64,000 nucleotides of DNA from an uncultured Clostridium sp. Its GTDB lineage: Bacteria; Bacillota; Clostridia; TANB77; CAG-508. Both the position numbers and the translations under genes were made by a program. The notes under the pieces were generated by a model. That model was not told the DNA's origin, did no database searches, and saw only the letters and a program-made list of their open reading frames with translations. Within the stretch, counting starts at the first letter, position 1; every line of letters starts with the position of its first letter. The stretch spans positions 1-64,000 of the forward strand of contig USMB01000001.1 of NCBI GenBank assembly GCA_900555615.1. The letters are read 5' to 3'. This document shows positions 19,136 to 27,917 of the stretch, one piece after another.

Positions 19136-21457
19136 ATGAAAATAATAGATAAATTTTTGAAAAAGATTAATGCAAGTAGAAATACATTTGCAACATATAT
19201 ATTAACACTTATATCATTATATTTAGTAGTAGACAGATTAGTAGAGATGTTATTCATGATATTTACAGGAGTATCAGTATCATATTGGGGACCATTTAAA
19301 TATACCTTAGCAATGGCATGTCCAATATTTGCATATTTGTTTTCTCCATCATCAGAATTTGCAATATCTAAAAATATGAAGGTAACATTATTTTATACAT
19401 ATGTAGTTACTTTGTATATTATTGTAATATCAATGGTAACGCAATGGGTAAATCAAGGTGCATGGTTATTTTTAATTTCATTACCAGGTTATACAGAATT
19501 AGTAACTAATTTTTCTGAATTGATAAAACCAGCTTTAACAGCATTAGCTGTATATTTCCCACTAGTAACTTTTTATGAGGTATTTAAATGGATTAAGTTG
19601 GGCGTTGATGACAGCAAAGACCAATTCAGATCAATTTGGGATTATAAAGGAATTAGTTTAGCAGATACTAAAGCGGGACATGGACCATTTACATGTGATA
19701 TGTATATGTGTAGTGATTTTGAAAATGGAAATAAAATGGTATTTACCGAAAAATGTAGATATCAATCATTATTAGCTTGCGGTGGTTCAGGAACTGGAAA
19801 AACATCATTAATATTAGAACCAATGATGGCTAAAGATTTAGAGAAAAAAGCCTTTTATAGAGCAAATGCAAAAGAGATGGGATATACTGCTTTAAAAACA
19901 GGTATTGCAAAATTGAATAGACCATATGATAATGATTATTTAAATGAAAACTTTAATTTAAGCATGATTACTCCAACAGAAGGAAGAGAAGATGTGTATA
20001 AAGCATATATGAGCAAAATGATACTAGCTTCAATTGGAGATGATATAACTTATAGAGATTTAGGAATAACATCAATTTCACCAGATTTCGAATCAACTTC
20101 ACGAATAATGAATGTATGTAAAAATTATCATATTAAATATAATTTAATAGATCCAGCAAATCCAGATTCTATTGGATTAAACCCATTTGTATATGATGAT
20201 GCAACTAAAATTGCTGTTACAATATCATCAGTATTAAAGGGAATGTGTTCAAGTAAAGAACTTGAACAAGAAGAAGTTTACAGAGAAGAATTTATTATTC
20301 AAGCTTTAGAAAATATAACAATTATGTTAAAAGAAATGTATCCAAGATTAAATGGAGGAAATATTCCAAATCTTGAAGATATGTTGAAAATGCTTACAAA
20401 TTTTGATTTAGTTGAAAAAATGTGTGAGATAATGAGACAAGACCAGGAATTAGCTGAAAAATATAGTTCACAAATTACTTATTTTAAGAAGAATTTTTAT
20501 GCTAATAGTGCTGGAAGAGAAGCAACTTCAAAATATATTTATTTGGCAGTTGCTCAATTAGATAATTTATTGAGACTACCAGGTGTAAAAACTATTTTGT
20601 GTAACAGACATAATAATATTGATTTTGATAAGGCATTAGCAAATGGAGAGGTTACACTAGTTTGTACACGTAGAGGAGATTTAGGAAGAACAAGTCACAA
20701 AGCATTTGGATTATTCTTTATACTTTCAATGCAAAATGCAGTTTTAAGGAGACCTGGAAATGAAAGTAGTAGAGTGCCACATTTCTTGTATATAGATGAA
20801 TTTCCAGACTTTATTTGCAAAGATACTGAAGCAATATTTACATTATATCGTAAATATAAAGTAGGAACAACTATTACAGCTCAAAACCTTGCTCAATTAA
20901 ATGGTGATGCACCAAAAATGAGATATCAAGATACAATCTTATCAAATTGTGCAAGCAAAATATTCATGGGAGATGCAAGACCTGAAGAGTTAGATTGGTG
21001 GGAAAAGGAATTTACAAAGAAAAGAGAATGGCTATATAAGAATAGTATGGATATGGGAAAACTTAAATATGATTCAAAATATGGAGACGTGCAATATGGT
21101 TGGGCATCATATTTTGCTGCTAATAAATTGGGAACATTAGGTTTTAAATTTGCTGCAGTTAAATTAAAAACAGAAGGCGGAGGTTTCTGCGTAGGTGAAG
21201 GAAAATTTGATTTCATTGCTGCAAAACATAAAGAAGAACAACCTATGAAGGTATATAATTTTTCTAAGTTTACACCAGGAGTAGCAACAAGTGACGATTC
21301 AAATGATTCTGCAAGACAAAAGTTTGATCCAAAACATATAAATTTTGTGGATGATAGAGATGAAATTAATCCAGTTCAAACAGATAATACAGATGCAAAC
21401 TTTGAATTTGATAATGAAAATGCAATTGTAGTTAATTTTAAAAAAAAGAAAATGTAA
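19136..21457 (+). CDS. VirD4/TraG-type coupling ATPase, orphan
   Basis: The 773-residue protein has an N-terminal membrane region of about four helices (residues 10-165). A P-loop ATPase follows, with Walker A GGSGTGKTS near 215 and Walker B FLYIDEFPDF near 550. A TraM-recognition-like segment follows (ITAQNLAQLNGDAP). The C-terminal tail is acidic and ends in KKKKM. These are features of type IV coupling proteins that deliver DNA or protein to conjugation channels. No relaxase, VirB4 or other transfer gene is nearby. Codon use equals that of the neighbours. ATG 19136 (AAAGGGA upstream) is preferred to ATG 19121. Confidence 0.8.
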   Translation: MKIIDKFLKKINASRNTFATYILTLISLYLVVDRLVEMLFMIFTGVSVSYWGPFKYTLAMACPIFAYLFSPSSEFAISKNMKVTLFYTYVVTLYIIVISMVTQWVNQGAWLFLISLPGYTELVTNFSELIKPALTALAVYFPLVTFYEVFKWIKLGVDDSKDQFRSIWDYKGISLADTKAGHGPFTCDMYMCSDFENGNKMVFTEKCRYQSLLACGGSGTGKTSLILEPMMAKDLEKKAFYRANAKEMGYTALKTGIAKLNRPYDNDYLNENFNLSMITPTEGREDVYKAYMSKMILASIGDDITYRDLGITSISPDFESTSRIMNVCKNYHIKYNLIDPANPDSIGLNPFVYDDATKIAVTISSVLKGMCSSKELEQEEVYREEFIIQALENITIMLKEMYPRLNGGNIPNLEDMLKMLTNFDLVEKMCEIMRQDQELAEKYSSQITYFKKNFYANSAGREATSKYIYLAVAQLDNLLRLPGVKTILCNRHNNIDFDKALANGEVTLVCTRRGDLGRTSHKAFGLFFILSMQNAVLRRPGNESSRVPHFLYIDEFPDFICKDTEAIFTLYRKYKVGTTITAQNLAQLNGDAPKMRYQDTILSNCASKIFMGDARPEELDWWEKEFTKKREWLYKNSMDMGKLKYDSKYGDVQYGWASYFAANKLGTLGFKFAAVKLKTEGGGFCVGEGKFDFIAAKHKEEQPMKVYNFSKFTPGVATSDDSNDSARQKFDPKHINFVDDRDEINPVQTDNTDANFEFDNENAIVVNFKKKKM

Positions 21458-21460
21458 AAA

Positions 21461-21490
21461 ATTGACAGGTTTAATACCTGTCGATTTTTT
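21461..21490 (+). terminator. Terminator after the VirD4-like gene
   Basis: GACAGGT-TTAAT-ACCTGTC (21464-21482) is followed by GATTTTTTT. Confidence 0.88.
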
Positions 21491-21660
21491 TACTTATTCA
21501 TGTTTTATGAACTAACTCTAAATTCAGAAAAAATAAAAGACCCAAATGTAGAAAAAATGAAAAAAATAGTATAAAAAGTTAAAAGTACAGTAAATATAAA
21601 TTATAAGATAATATTTGATTCAAAAGATTAAATATTATCTTATTTTTTTAGAAAAAATAA
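21491..21660 (+). other. Non-coding stretch with a second terminator-like hairpin
   Basis: No supported gene is seen. A 24-codon frame (about 21500-21574, MFYELTLNSEKIKDPNVEKM onward) has no ribosome binding site and may be a gene remnant. At 21604-21642 TAAGATAATATTT and AAATATTATCTTA form a perfect 13-bp stem followed by seven T, a good terminator with no clear gene in front of it. Confidence 0.5.
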
Positions 21661-21689
21661 TTGACTAACATAAGAAAATATGATATAAA
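21661..21689 (+). promoter_or_regulatory. Promoter of tRNA-Glu
   Basis: TTGACT (21661-21666), a 17-nt spacer and TATAAA (21684-21689) lie 18 nt before the tRNA. Confidence 0.75.
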
Positions 21690-21706
21690 TGTATAGTAAA
21701 TTAAAT

Positions 21707-21781
21707 GGCCCGTTGGTCAAGCGGTTAAGACGCCACCCTCTCAAGGTGGAATCATGAGTTCGATTCTCGTACGGGTCACCA
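21707..21781 (+). tRNA. tRNA-Glu (CTC)
   Basis: This is a full 75-nt tRNA with acceptor GGCCCGT / ACGGGTC and anticodon stem CCACC / GGTGG. The loop CTCTCAA gives anticodon CTC. The T-loop is TTCGATT and CCA is encoded at 21779-21781. A riboswitch starts about 10 nt downstream. Confidence 0.95.
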
Positions 21782-21785
21782 TATA

Positions 21786-21927
21786 TGTAACCTTAAAGGG
21801 GAGTAGTTTTAAATTGTTAATCAACAGTCGCGATTTTTTAGAAAATCTGGTTAACAAGCTTTGGATATAATAAGTAAACGAGACTTTTAAAGAAAAAATT
21901 GAACCTTTTTTCTTTAGAAGTTTTTTT
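21786..21927 (+). promoter_or_regulatory. yybP-ykoY (Mn2+) riboswitch with terminator
   Basis: The conserved yybP-ykoY 5' element AAAGGGGAGTAG (21796-21807) and 3' element GTAAACGAGACTTTT frame a hairpin GATTTT-TTAG-AAAATC followed by TGG. P1 pairs 21793-21799 with 21884-21890. The terminator CTTTTAAAGAAAAAA / TTTTTTCTTTAGAAG (21884-21898 and 21906-21920) plus seven T uses the P1 3' strand as its own 5' arm. Ligand-stabilised P1 should therefore prevent termination. The family senses Mn2+ and usually switches on exporters, matching the P-type ATPase downstream. No separate promoter is visible between the tRNA and this element. Confidence 0.8.
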
Positions 21928-21994
21928 GTTATTAGAAAGTTACATAATATAAGGTTACACACAATGGACAATCTATAATGAAAGGAAGATGCAA

Positions 21995-24712
21995 ATGGGA
22001 AAACAGTGGTTTAACAAAACTGTAGAGGAAGTTGAAAAAGAGCTTGGAACAAACAAAGAAAACGGATTAAGCTCAAAAAAAGTAGAAGAAAATAGAGCTA
22101 AATATGGACTAAATGAATTAAAAGAAAAAAAGAAAGAATCATTAATTCAAAAATTTATTGATCAATTTAAAGATTTTTCAATAATAGTATTGATAATTGC
22201 AGCAATTGTTTCTGGAGTAGTTGGAGTAATGCAAGGAGAAGGATTTACAGACACAATAATAATATTAATAGTAGTATTATTAAATGCTGTAATAGGAGTT
22301 GCACAAGAAAGTAAAGCAGAAAAATCATTGGAAGCACTAAAAAAATTAAGTGCACATGCTGCGAAGGTAATAAGAAATGGAAAAGAAACAGCAATTCCAG
22401 CAAGAGAATTAGTACCAGGAGATTTAGTTATAATAGAAACTGGTGATTATATATCAGCAGATTTAAGAGTAATAGAAGCTGTTAACTTAAAATCACAAGA
22501 AGCATCTCTTACAGGAGAATCAGTTCCAGTAGAAAAAAGAACAGATGCAATTCAAGAAACAGAAGTAGGGGTTGGAGATAGAAAAAATATGTTATTTTCA
22601 TCAAGTTTAATAACATATGGTAGAGGTAAAGCTATTGTTGTAAAAACTGGTATGAATACTGAAGTTGGAAAAATAGCAGATATGATAAATCAAACAGAAG
22701 ACCAAGAAACACCACTTCAAAAGAAATTAAATAGCTTAGGGAAAACACTTGGAATGGTAGCATTAACAATATGTGCAGTAATATTTGTAATTGGGCTATT
22801 ACAAGGAAAAGAAATTATCAATATGTTTATGACAGCTGTATCACTAGCAGTAGCAGTAATTCCAGAGGGATTAGTTGCAGTATCAACAATTGTACTTGCA
22901 ATAGGTGTACAAAAAATGGTAAAGAAAAATGCAATAGTAAAAAAATTACCAGCAGTAGAGACATTAGGAAGCAGTACAGTTATTTGTTCAGATAAAACAG
23001 GAACATTAACACAAAATAAAATGACAGTAGAAAAAGTATTTTGTAATGATACAACCTCAGATATTGAAAGAGCAGAAACAAATGAAGATTTTAGAAAATT
23101 AATATATGATTGTATGTTATGTAATGATTCAAGAGTATTGGAAAATGGAGAAATTGCAGGAGATCCAACAGAAACTGCATTAGTAGATTTTGCTTTAAAG
23201 TTGGATTATCCAGTATCAATTATGAGAGAAAATCCAAGAGTTGCAGAAGTTCCATTTGATTCTAATAGAAAATTAATGTCAACAGTAAATGGAAAAGATG
23301 GAAAATATATAGTATATACAAAAGGTGGACTAGATGAAATTTTAAGAAAATGTGATTCTTATTTATATAAAGGAAGTGTAAGACACAATTTAAGTGATTA
23401 TGCAGAATGGATTAGAACCAATAATGAACATATGGCAAATGAAGCTTTAAGAGTATTGGCATTTGCATATAAAGAAATAGACCATGTACCATCAAAATAT
23501 GAAATGGAAAATCTAGAAAATGGATTAACATTTATAGGAATGGTAGGAATGATAGACCCACCAAGAGAAGAAGCAAAAAAAGCAGTGGAAAAATGTAAAC
23601 ATGCTGGAATAAAAACAGTAATGATAACAGGTGACCATAAGGCTACAGCGGTTGCTATTGCTAAGAAAATTGGAATATTAGAAAACGATAATGAAGCATT
23701 AACAGGATTGGAATTAGATAAAATATCTGACGAACAATTAGCAAAAGATGTTAGAAAATATTCAGTATATGCAAGAGTTTCACCAGAACACAAAGTACGT
23801 ATTGTAAAAGCATGGCAGAAAAATGGCGAAATAGTTGCAATGACAGGTGATGGAGTAAATGATAGCCCTGCATTAAAAACAGCAGACATTGGTTGTGCGA
23901 TGGGTAAAGTGGGAACAGAAGTTGCCAAAGAAGCTGCAGATGTTATATTAACAGATGATAATTTTGCAACAATAGTATCAGCAGTAGAAGAAGGAAGACG
24001 TATTTATGATAATATTTTAAAAGTAATTCAATTCTTACTTTCATGTAATGTTGGAGAAGTTATTGTATTATTATTAGCAACATTATTTGCACCAACAATA
24101 GGAAGAGTGTTTGGAATATATGATATTTCAATGATACAAGTATTATTACCAATTCATATTTTATGGATTAATCTTGTAACAGATACATTTCCTGCACTTG
24201 CATTAGCATTTGATCCAGCTAATAAAGACATAATGGATAGAAAGCCAGTAAAGAAAGACGAAGGAATATTCACAAAAGGTAGAACCTTTAGAATAGTATA
24301 TCAAGGATTTATGATAGGATTACTTACACTTGCAGCATATTTAATTGGAATAGGTTCAACAAAAACAGCTATAGGAAATCTTACATTAGAAGAAACAAAA
24401 ATAGAAGTTGGACAAACAATGGCATTTACAGTATTGGCATTTTCAGAATTAATTCATGTATTTAATATACGTGATAATAAAAATTCAATATTTAAAACAG
24501 GTATATTAGGAAACAGTATTTTGATTTATGCTGTTGTTATATCAGCATTATTAATGGGAGTTATCTTATTAATACCTCAATTAAGAGAAATATTTAGTAT
24601 TCCAATTTTACCAGTTGGAAATATCATTGAAACCGTATTATTGATTATTGCACCAGTTGTTATAGTTGAATTAATGAAGTTATTTAAAGTCAATACAGCA
24701 AAGGATGAGTAA
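21995..24712 (+). CDS. P-type cation-transporting ATPase (Ca2+/Mn2+ type, P2A)
   Basis: This 905-residue P-type ATPase has an N-terminal cation-ATPase domain, actuator TGES near residue 173, phosphorylation motif SDKTGTLTQNKMT near 332, hinge TGDGVNDSPALK near 616, and about ten membrane helices. M4 has VAVIPEGLVA and M6 has WINLVTDTFPALALA, close to SERCA/PacL Ca2+ pumps. Several such pumps under yybP-ykoY riboswitches export Mn2+ instead, so Mn2+ or Ca2+ efflux is inferred. ATG 21995 gives an 8-nt spacing from AAAGGA; ATG 21989 is too close. Confidence 0.9.
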   Translation: MGKQWFNKTVEEVEKELGTNKENGLSSKKVEENRAKYGLNELKEKKKESLIQKFIDQFKDFSIIVLIIAAIVSGVVGVMQGEGFTDTIIILIVVLLNAVIGVAQESKAEKSLEALKKLSAHAAKVIRNGKETAIPARELVPGDLVIIETGDYISADLRVIEAVNLKSQEASLTGESVPVEKRTDAIQETEVGVGDRKNMLFSSSLITYGRGKAIVVKTGMNTEVGKIADMINQTEDQETPLQKKLNSLGKTLGMVALTICAVIFVIGLLQGKEIINMFMTAVSLAVAVIPEGLVAVSTIVLAIGVQKMVKKNAIVKKLPAVETLGSSTVICSDKTGTLTQNKMTVEKVFCNDTTSDIERAETNEDFRKLIYDCMLCNDSRVLENGEIAGDPTETALVDFALKLDYPVSIMRENPRVAEVPFDSNRKLMSTVNGKDGKYIVYTKGGLDEILRKCDSYLYKGSVRHNLSDYAEWIRTNNEHMANEALRVLAFAYKEIDHVPSKYEMENLENGLTFIGMVGMIDPPREEAKKAVEKCKHAGIKTVMITGDHKATAVAIAKKIGILENDNEALTGLELDKISDEQLAKDVRKYSVYARVSPEHKVRIVKAWQKNGEIVAMTGDGVNDSPALKTADIGCAMGKVGTEVAKEAADVILTDDNFATIVSAVEEGRRIYDNILKVIQFLLSCNVGEVIVLLLATLFAPTIGRVFGIYDISMIQVLLPIHILWINLVTDTFPALALAFDPANKDIMDRKPVKKDEGIFTKGRTFRIVYQGFMIGLLTLAAYLIGIGSTKTAIGNLTLEETKIEVGQTMAFTVLAFSELIHVFNIRDNKNSIFKTGILGNSILIYAVVISALLMGVILLIPQLREIFSIPILPVGNIIETVLLIIAPVVIVELMKLFKVNTAKDE

Positions 24713-24729
24713 ATATAAGGGGAATTAAA

Positions 24730-25590
24730 ATGGATAAAAAGCAAAAATACATATTATTCGCAATTTTACTAGTACTTCTAGTAGTTGCGATGGTAGTTAT
24801 TATAGTAAAAAATAGGACAGTTAGTGTAGCAAAAACTAGTGATGTAGATTATCATGCAGAAAACGAGCCTGTGGCACAAACAGGAGAGATTCCAGAAGAA
24901 CCAAAAGAAGATGTTCAAGAGGAAGAAACAGAAAATGTGACTGATGAAACTGAAGTTGAGCCAGAAGAAAATGAAGGAACCAAAGTAACACCAGTTTCAA
25001 ATGTTACAAATTCAAAACAAGGAATTTATTATATAAAAGTAAATTTAGAGCAAAATGTTGTTACAATTTATTCAAAAGATGAAGATGGTGAATATACAAT
25101 ACCAGTAAGGGCAATGGTGTGTTCAACCGGAAAAGCAACACCAACAAGTGGAACATATACTATTCCTAATAGAAAATGGGATAGATGGACTTGGGGCCAA
25201 ATGGTTGGAAATGTATGGGCACAATATTATGTTAGAATAAAAGGAAGTATTTTATTCCACTCTGTGCCATATACAAGTAAAGACAAGTCTACACTAGAAT
25301 ATTGGGAATATGATAAATTAGGAACTAAGGCATCAGCTGGATGTATACGTTTAACTGTACAAGATGCAAAATGGATATATGACAATTGCAAAGCTGGAAG
25401 CAAAGTTGAGTTTTATTCTGATCCAAATCCAGGACCTTTAGGAAAGCCAACTGCTCAAAAAATTTCTGATGATGAAGAAGTAAGAGGTTGGGATCCAACA
25501 GATCCTGATAATGATAATCCTTGGATGGATTATACAAGACCAGCAAATAAAAATACAGTGCCAGCAGAAGAGTTGCCACCAATAGATTAA
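24730..25590 (+). CDS. L,D-transpeptidase (YkuD family), membrane anchored
   Basis: The 286-residue protein has one N-terminal membrane helix (about 6-26), then an acidic, glutamate-rich linker of about 60 residues. A YkuD domain (about 97-225) follows, with the HSVPYT block and the active-site motif SAGCIRL (catalytic Cys near 204). It probably makes 3-3 cross-links in peptidoglycan or attaches substrates to it. It starts 17 nt after the ATPase behind AAGGGG, so it may share the riboswitch-controlled transcript. A palindrome begins right at its stop. Confidence 0.88.
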   Translation: MDKKQKYILFAILLVLLVVAMVVIIVKNRTVSVAKTSDVDYHAENEPVAQTGEIPEEPKEDVQEEETENVTDETEVEPEENEGTKVTPVSNVTNSKQGIYYIKVNLEQNVVTIYSKDEDGEYTIPVRAMVCSTGKATPTSGTYTIPNRKWDRWTWGQMVGNVWAQYYVRIKGSILFHSVPYTSKDKSTLEYWEYDKLGTKASAGCIRLTVQDAKWIYDNCKAGSKVEFYSDPNPGPLGKPTAQKISDDEEVRGWDPTDPDNDNPWMDYTRPANKNTVPAEELPPID

Positions 25591-25601
25591 TGTGAAAATG
25601 C

Positions 25602-25658
25602 GAAAATGGGGTCGGTCCTTTTTTGAACATTGTTCAAAAAAGGACCGACCCCATTTTC
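25602..25658. repeat. Palindromic repeat copy 4
   Basis: Perfect 28-nt arms (25602-25629 and 25631-25658) have core ATGGGGTCGGTCCTTTTTTG and a GAACA-T-TGTTC centre. Extra outer flanks TGTGAAAATGCGAAAATG and the complementary-like run CACGTTTTCACATTTTCGCA extend the element to about 25591-25678. It lies between the L,D-transpeptidase and the fatty-acid operon. Confidence 0.9.
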
Positions 25659-25691
25659 ACGTTTTCACATTTTCGCATACATTACTTTTTA

Positions 25692-25707
25692 TACTGACCT
25701 CCCAGTA
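25692..25707. promoter_or_regulatory. Inverted repeat before the fatty-acid operon
   Basis: TACTG-N6-CAGTA overlaps a possible -10 TATACT (25690-25695). A second -10-like TAAAAT lies at 25734. It may be an operator for a lipid regulator, but it matches neither the FapR nor the FabT consensus I know. Confidence 0.3.
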
Positions 25708-25765
25708 CAATCCTCAAACAAAAGAAAATGTGTTAAAATTTTAAAGACAAATGAGGAGGAAAGAA

Positions 25766-27358
25766 ATGGAGACAAATAAAATAACAGATTTAAAAGACAT
25801 GCTAAAAAAATCAGGAGAAAAATATCCAGAAAAAATAGCATACAAAATAAGAATAGAACAAGGAAAATATAAAGAGATAACACATAAACAAGTAAGAAAT
25901 ATGATAGATAGTTTAGGAACAGTATTAATAGATATGGGTCTAAAAGGCAAGCGAATAGGCGTTATTGGTGAAAATAGATATGAATGGGAAATAGCATATT
26001 TATCAATAGTATGTGGAACAGGAATAGTAGTGCCATTAGATAAATCTTTGCCAGAAAATGAATTAAGAAGTTTGATTGAACGTTCAGAAATAGAAGCGAT
26101 TTTCTATACTAAAAAATATGAAGATAGTTTGAAAAAAATATTAGAAGAAAAAGTAGGAAAACTAAAATACTTAATTTCTATGGAAAATGAAGAACAAGAA
26201 TTAATAAAAAAAGGTGAGCAATTAATTAAACAAGGAAACAGAGAATTTATAGATGCAAAAATTGATAATGAGAAGATGAACATTATGCTTTTTACGTCTG
26301 GAACAACATCAGCATCAAAGATAGTTGCATTATCACATAAGAACTTAGTATCAAATTTGATGGATATTTCATCAATATTAGATGTTAATTCAGATGATGT
26401 ATTTTTATCATTTTTACCAATACATCATGTATTTGAATGTACTGTAGGATTTTTGTTTGCACTATATTCAGGAGCTCAAACAGTATTTTGCGATGGAATA
26501 AGACATATTATGGAAAATATGAACGAATATAAAGTATCTGTAATGGCATCTGTTCCAGCAATTTATGAAAGAATATACAAAATTATAAGCAAAAATAAAG
26601 AAAATGCTAAAGACTTGCTAGGTGGGCATGTAAAATTGCTAATAAGTGGTGCAGCAAGTCTAGATCCAACAATTGAAAAAAATTATAGAGATTTAGGAAT
26701 TAATTTGGTTCAAGGATATGGATTAACAGAAACATCACCTGTTATTGCAGTTGGTACAAATGCACATTATAGAACAGGTTCAGTAGGAATTGCAGTCCCA
26801 AGTGTTGAAGCAAAAGTAATAAATTGTGATGAAACAGGAATGGGTGAATTGGTTGTAAAAGGTCCAAGCATCATGTTAGGCTATTATGGAAATAAAGAAG
26901 AAACAGATAAGGTTTTAAAAGATGGATGGTTTAATACAGGTGATTTAGCAAGAATTGATAAAGATGGATACATATTTATATGTGGCAGAAAAAAGAGTGT
27001 TATAGTATTAAAAAATGGTAAAAATATTTTTCCAGAAGAAATGGAAAGTAGAATTAATAGAATTGATGGTGTAGAAGAATCATTTATTTTTGGGAAGCCA
27101 GTTTCAGAAGATAAAAATAATATAAAAATCTTTGCTAAAGTTGTATACAATCAAGAGTTGATGAAAGATATGTACAATGTTCAAGAAAGTGCAGATGTAT
27201 ACAAAATTATCAGTGAAAAAGTAAAAGAAATAAATCAAGAAATGCCAAGATATAAGGCTATAAAAGGTGTGATTGTAAGTGAAGAGCCACTTATAAAAAC
27301 TACTACAAATAAAATAAAAAGACAAGATAATTTTAATCAAATTATGAGTCAATTATAG
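25766..27358 (+). CDS. AMP-dependent acyl-CoA (or acyl-ACP) synthetase
   Basis: This 530-residue ANL-superfamily enzyme has the P-loop LFTSGTTSASKIVALSH near residue 176, the adenine motif QGYGLTETSP near 320, WFNTGDLARIDKDG near 390 and a C-terminal domain ending in KIKRQDNF, including the catalytic lysine region. It activates a carboxylic acid, probably a fatty acid, to the acyl-adenylate and thioester. Leading a fatty-acid synthesis operon, it may recycle or import acyl chains. ATG 25766 follows GAGGAGGAAAG. Confidence 0.85.
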   Translation: METNKITDLKDMLKKSGEKYPEKIAYKIRIEQGKYKEITHKQVRNMIDSLGTVLIDMGLKGKRIGVIGENRYEWEIAYLSIVCGTGIVVPLDKSLPENELRSLIERSEIEAIFYTKKYEDSLKKILEEKVGKLKYLISMENEEQELIKKGEQLIKQGNREFIDAKIDNEKMNIMLFTSGTTSASKIVALSHKNLVSNLMDISSILDVNSDDVFLSFLPIHHVFECTVGFLFALYSGAQTVFCDGIRHIMENMNEYKVSVMASVPAIYERIYKIISKNKENAKDLLGGHVKLLISGAASLDPTIEKNYRDLGINLVQGYGLTETSPVIAVGTNAHYRTGSVGIAVPSVEAKVINCDETGMGELVVKGPSIMLGYYGNKEETDKVLKDGWFNTGDLARIDKDGYIFICGRKKSVIVLKNGKNIFPEEMESRINRIDGVEESFIFGKPVSEDKNNIKIFAKVVYNQELMKDMYNVQESADVYKIISEKVKEINQEMPRYKAIKGVIVSEEPLIKTTTNKIKRQDNFNQIMSQL

Positions 27359-27371
27359 AAAGAGGAAATCT

Positions 27372-27917
27372 ATGTACAAACAATATTTCTATCGCAAGAT
27401 AGATTCAACACAGTTAGAAATTTGGAGAAGGATTGAAGCAAATAAAATAGACAATAAAACCGTTGTAATTGCAGACATACAAACAAATGGAAAAGGTACA
27501 CATGGGAGAAAATGGCATACAGATGAAGTTAATAATATTGCATTTTCTTTTTTTAGACAAATCAATTGTGAGATTGATAAATTAGATGGTTTAACTACTG
27601 AAATGGCACAAATTATATTAGATATTTTTAAAGAAATATATCAAATTAAACTTCAAATAAAATTACCAAATGACATATTTTACAATGGAAAAAAAGTAGG
27701 TGGAATACTTTCAGAAACAAAAGTAAGTGGCAATATTGTGAAATATATTGTTGTTGGAATAGGAATAAATACATGTCAAACTGAGTTTACTGCAGAAATA
27801 AAAAATATTGCGACATCAATAAAAAATGAATTTGGAATTGATGTGGATAGAATGAAAATCATAGAAGAATTTTGTAATAGATTTGAAAAAAGAATATCGG
27901 GAAGGATTGATAAATAG
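27372..27917 (+). CDS. birA: Biotin-[acetyl-CoA-carboxylase] ligase, minimal form
   Basis: The 181-residue protein carries the biotin-protein-ligase core: QTNGKGTHGRKWHTD (ATP/biotin loop), LKLPND-type KLPNDIFYNGKKVGGIL and VVGIGINT. It has neither the N-terminal DNA-binding domain of bifunctional BirA nor the usual C-terminal SH3-like domain in full, so it is a short, enzyme-only group. It should biotinylate AccB, encoded three genes downstream. Confidence 0.9.
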   Translation: MYKQYFYRKIDSTQLEIWRRIEANKIDNKTVVIADIQTNGKGTHGRKWHTDEVNNIAFSFFRQINCEIDKLDGLTTEMAQIILDIFKEIYQIKLQIKLPNDIFYNGKKVGGILSETKVSGNIVKYIVVGIGINTCQTEFTAEIKNIATSIKNEFGIDVDRMKIIEEFCNRFEKRISGRIDK

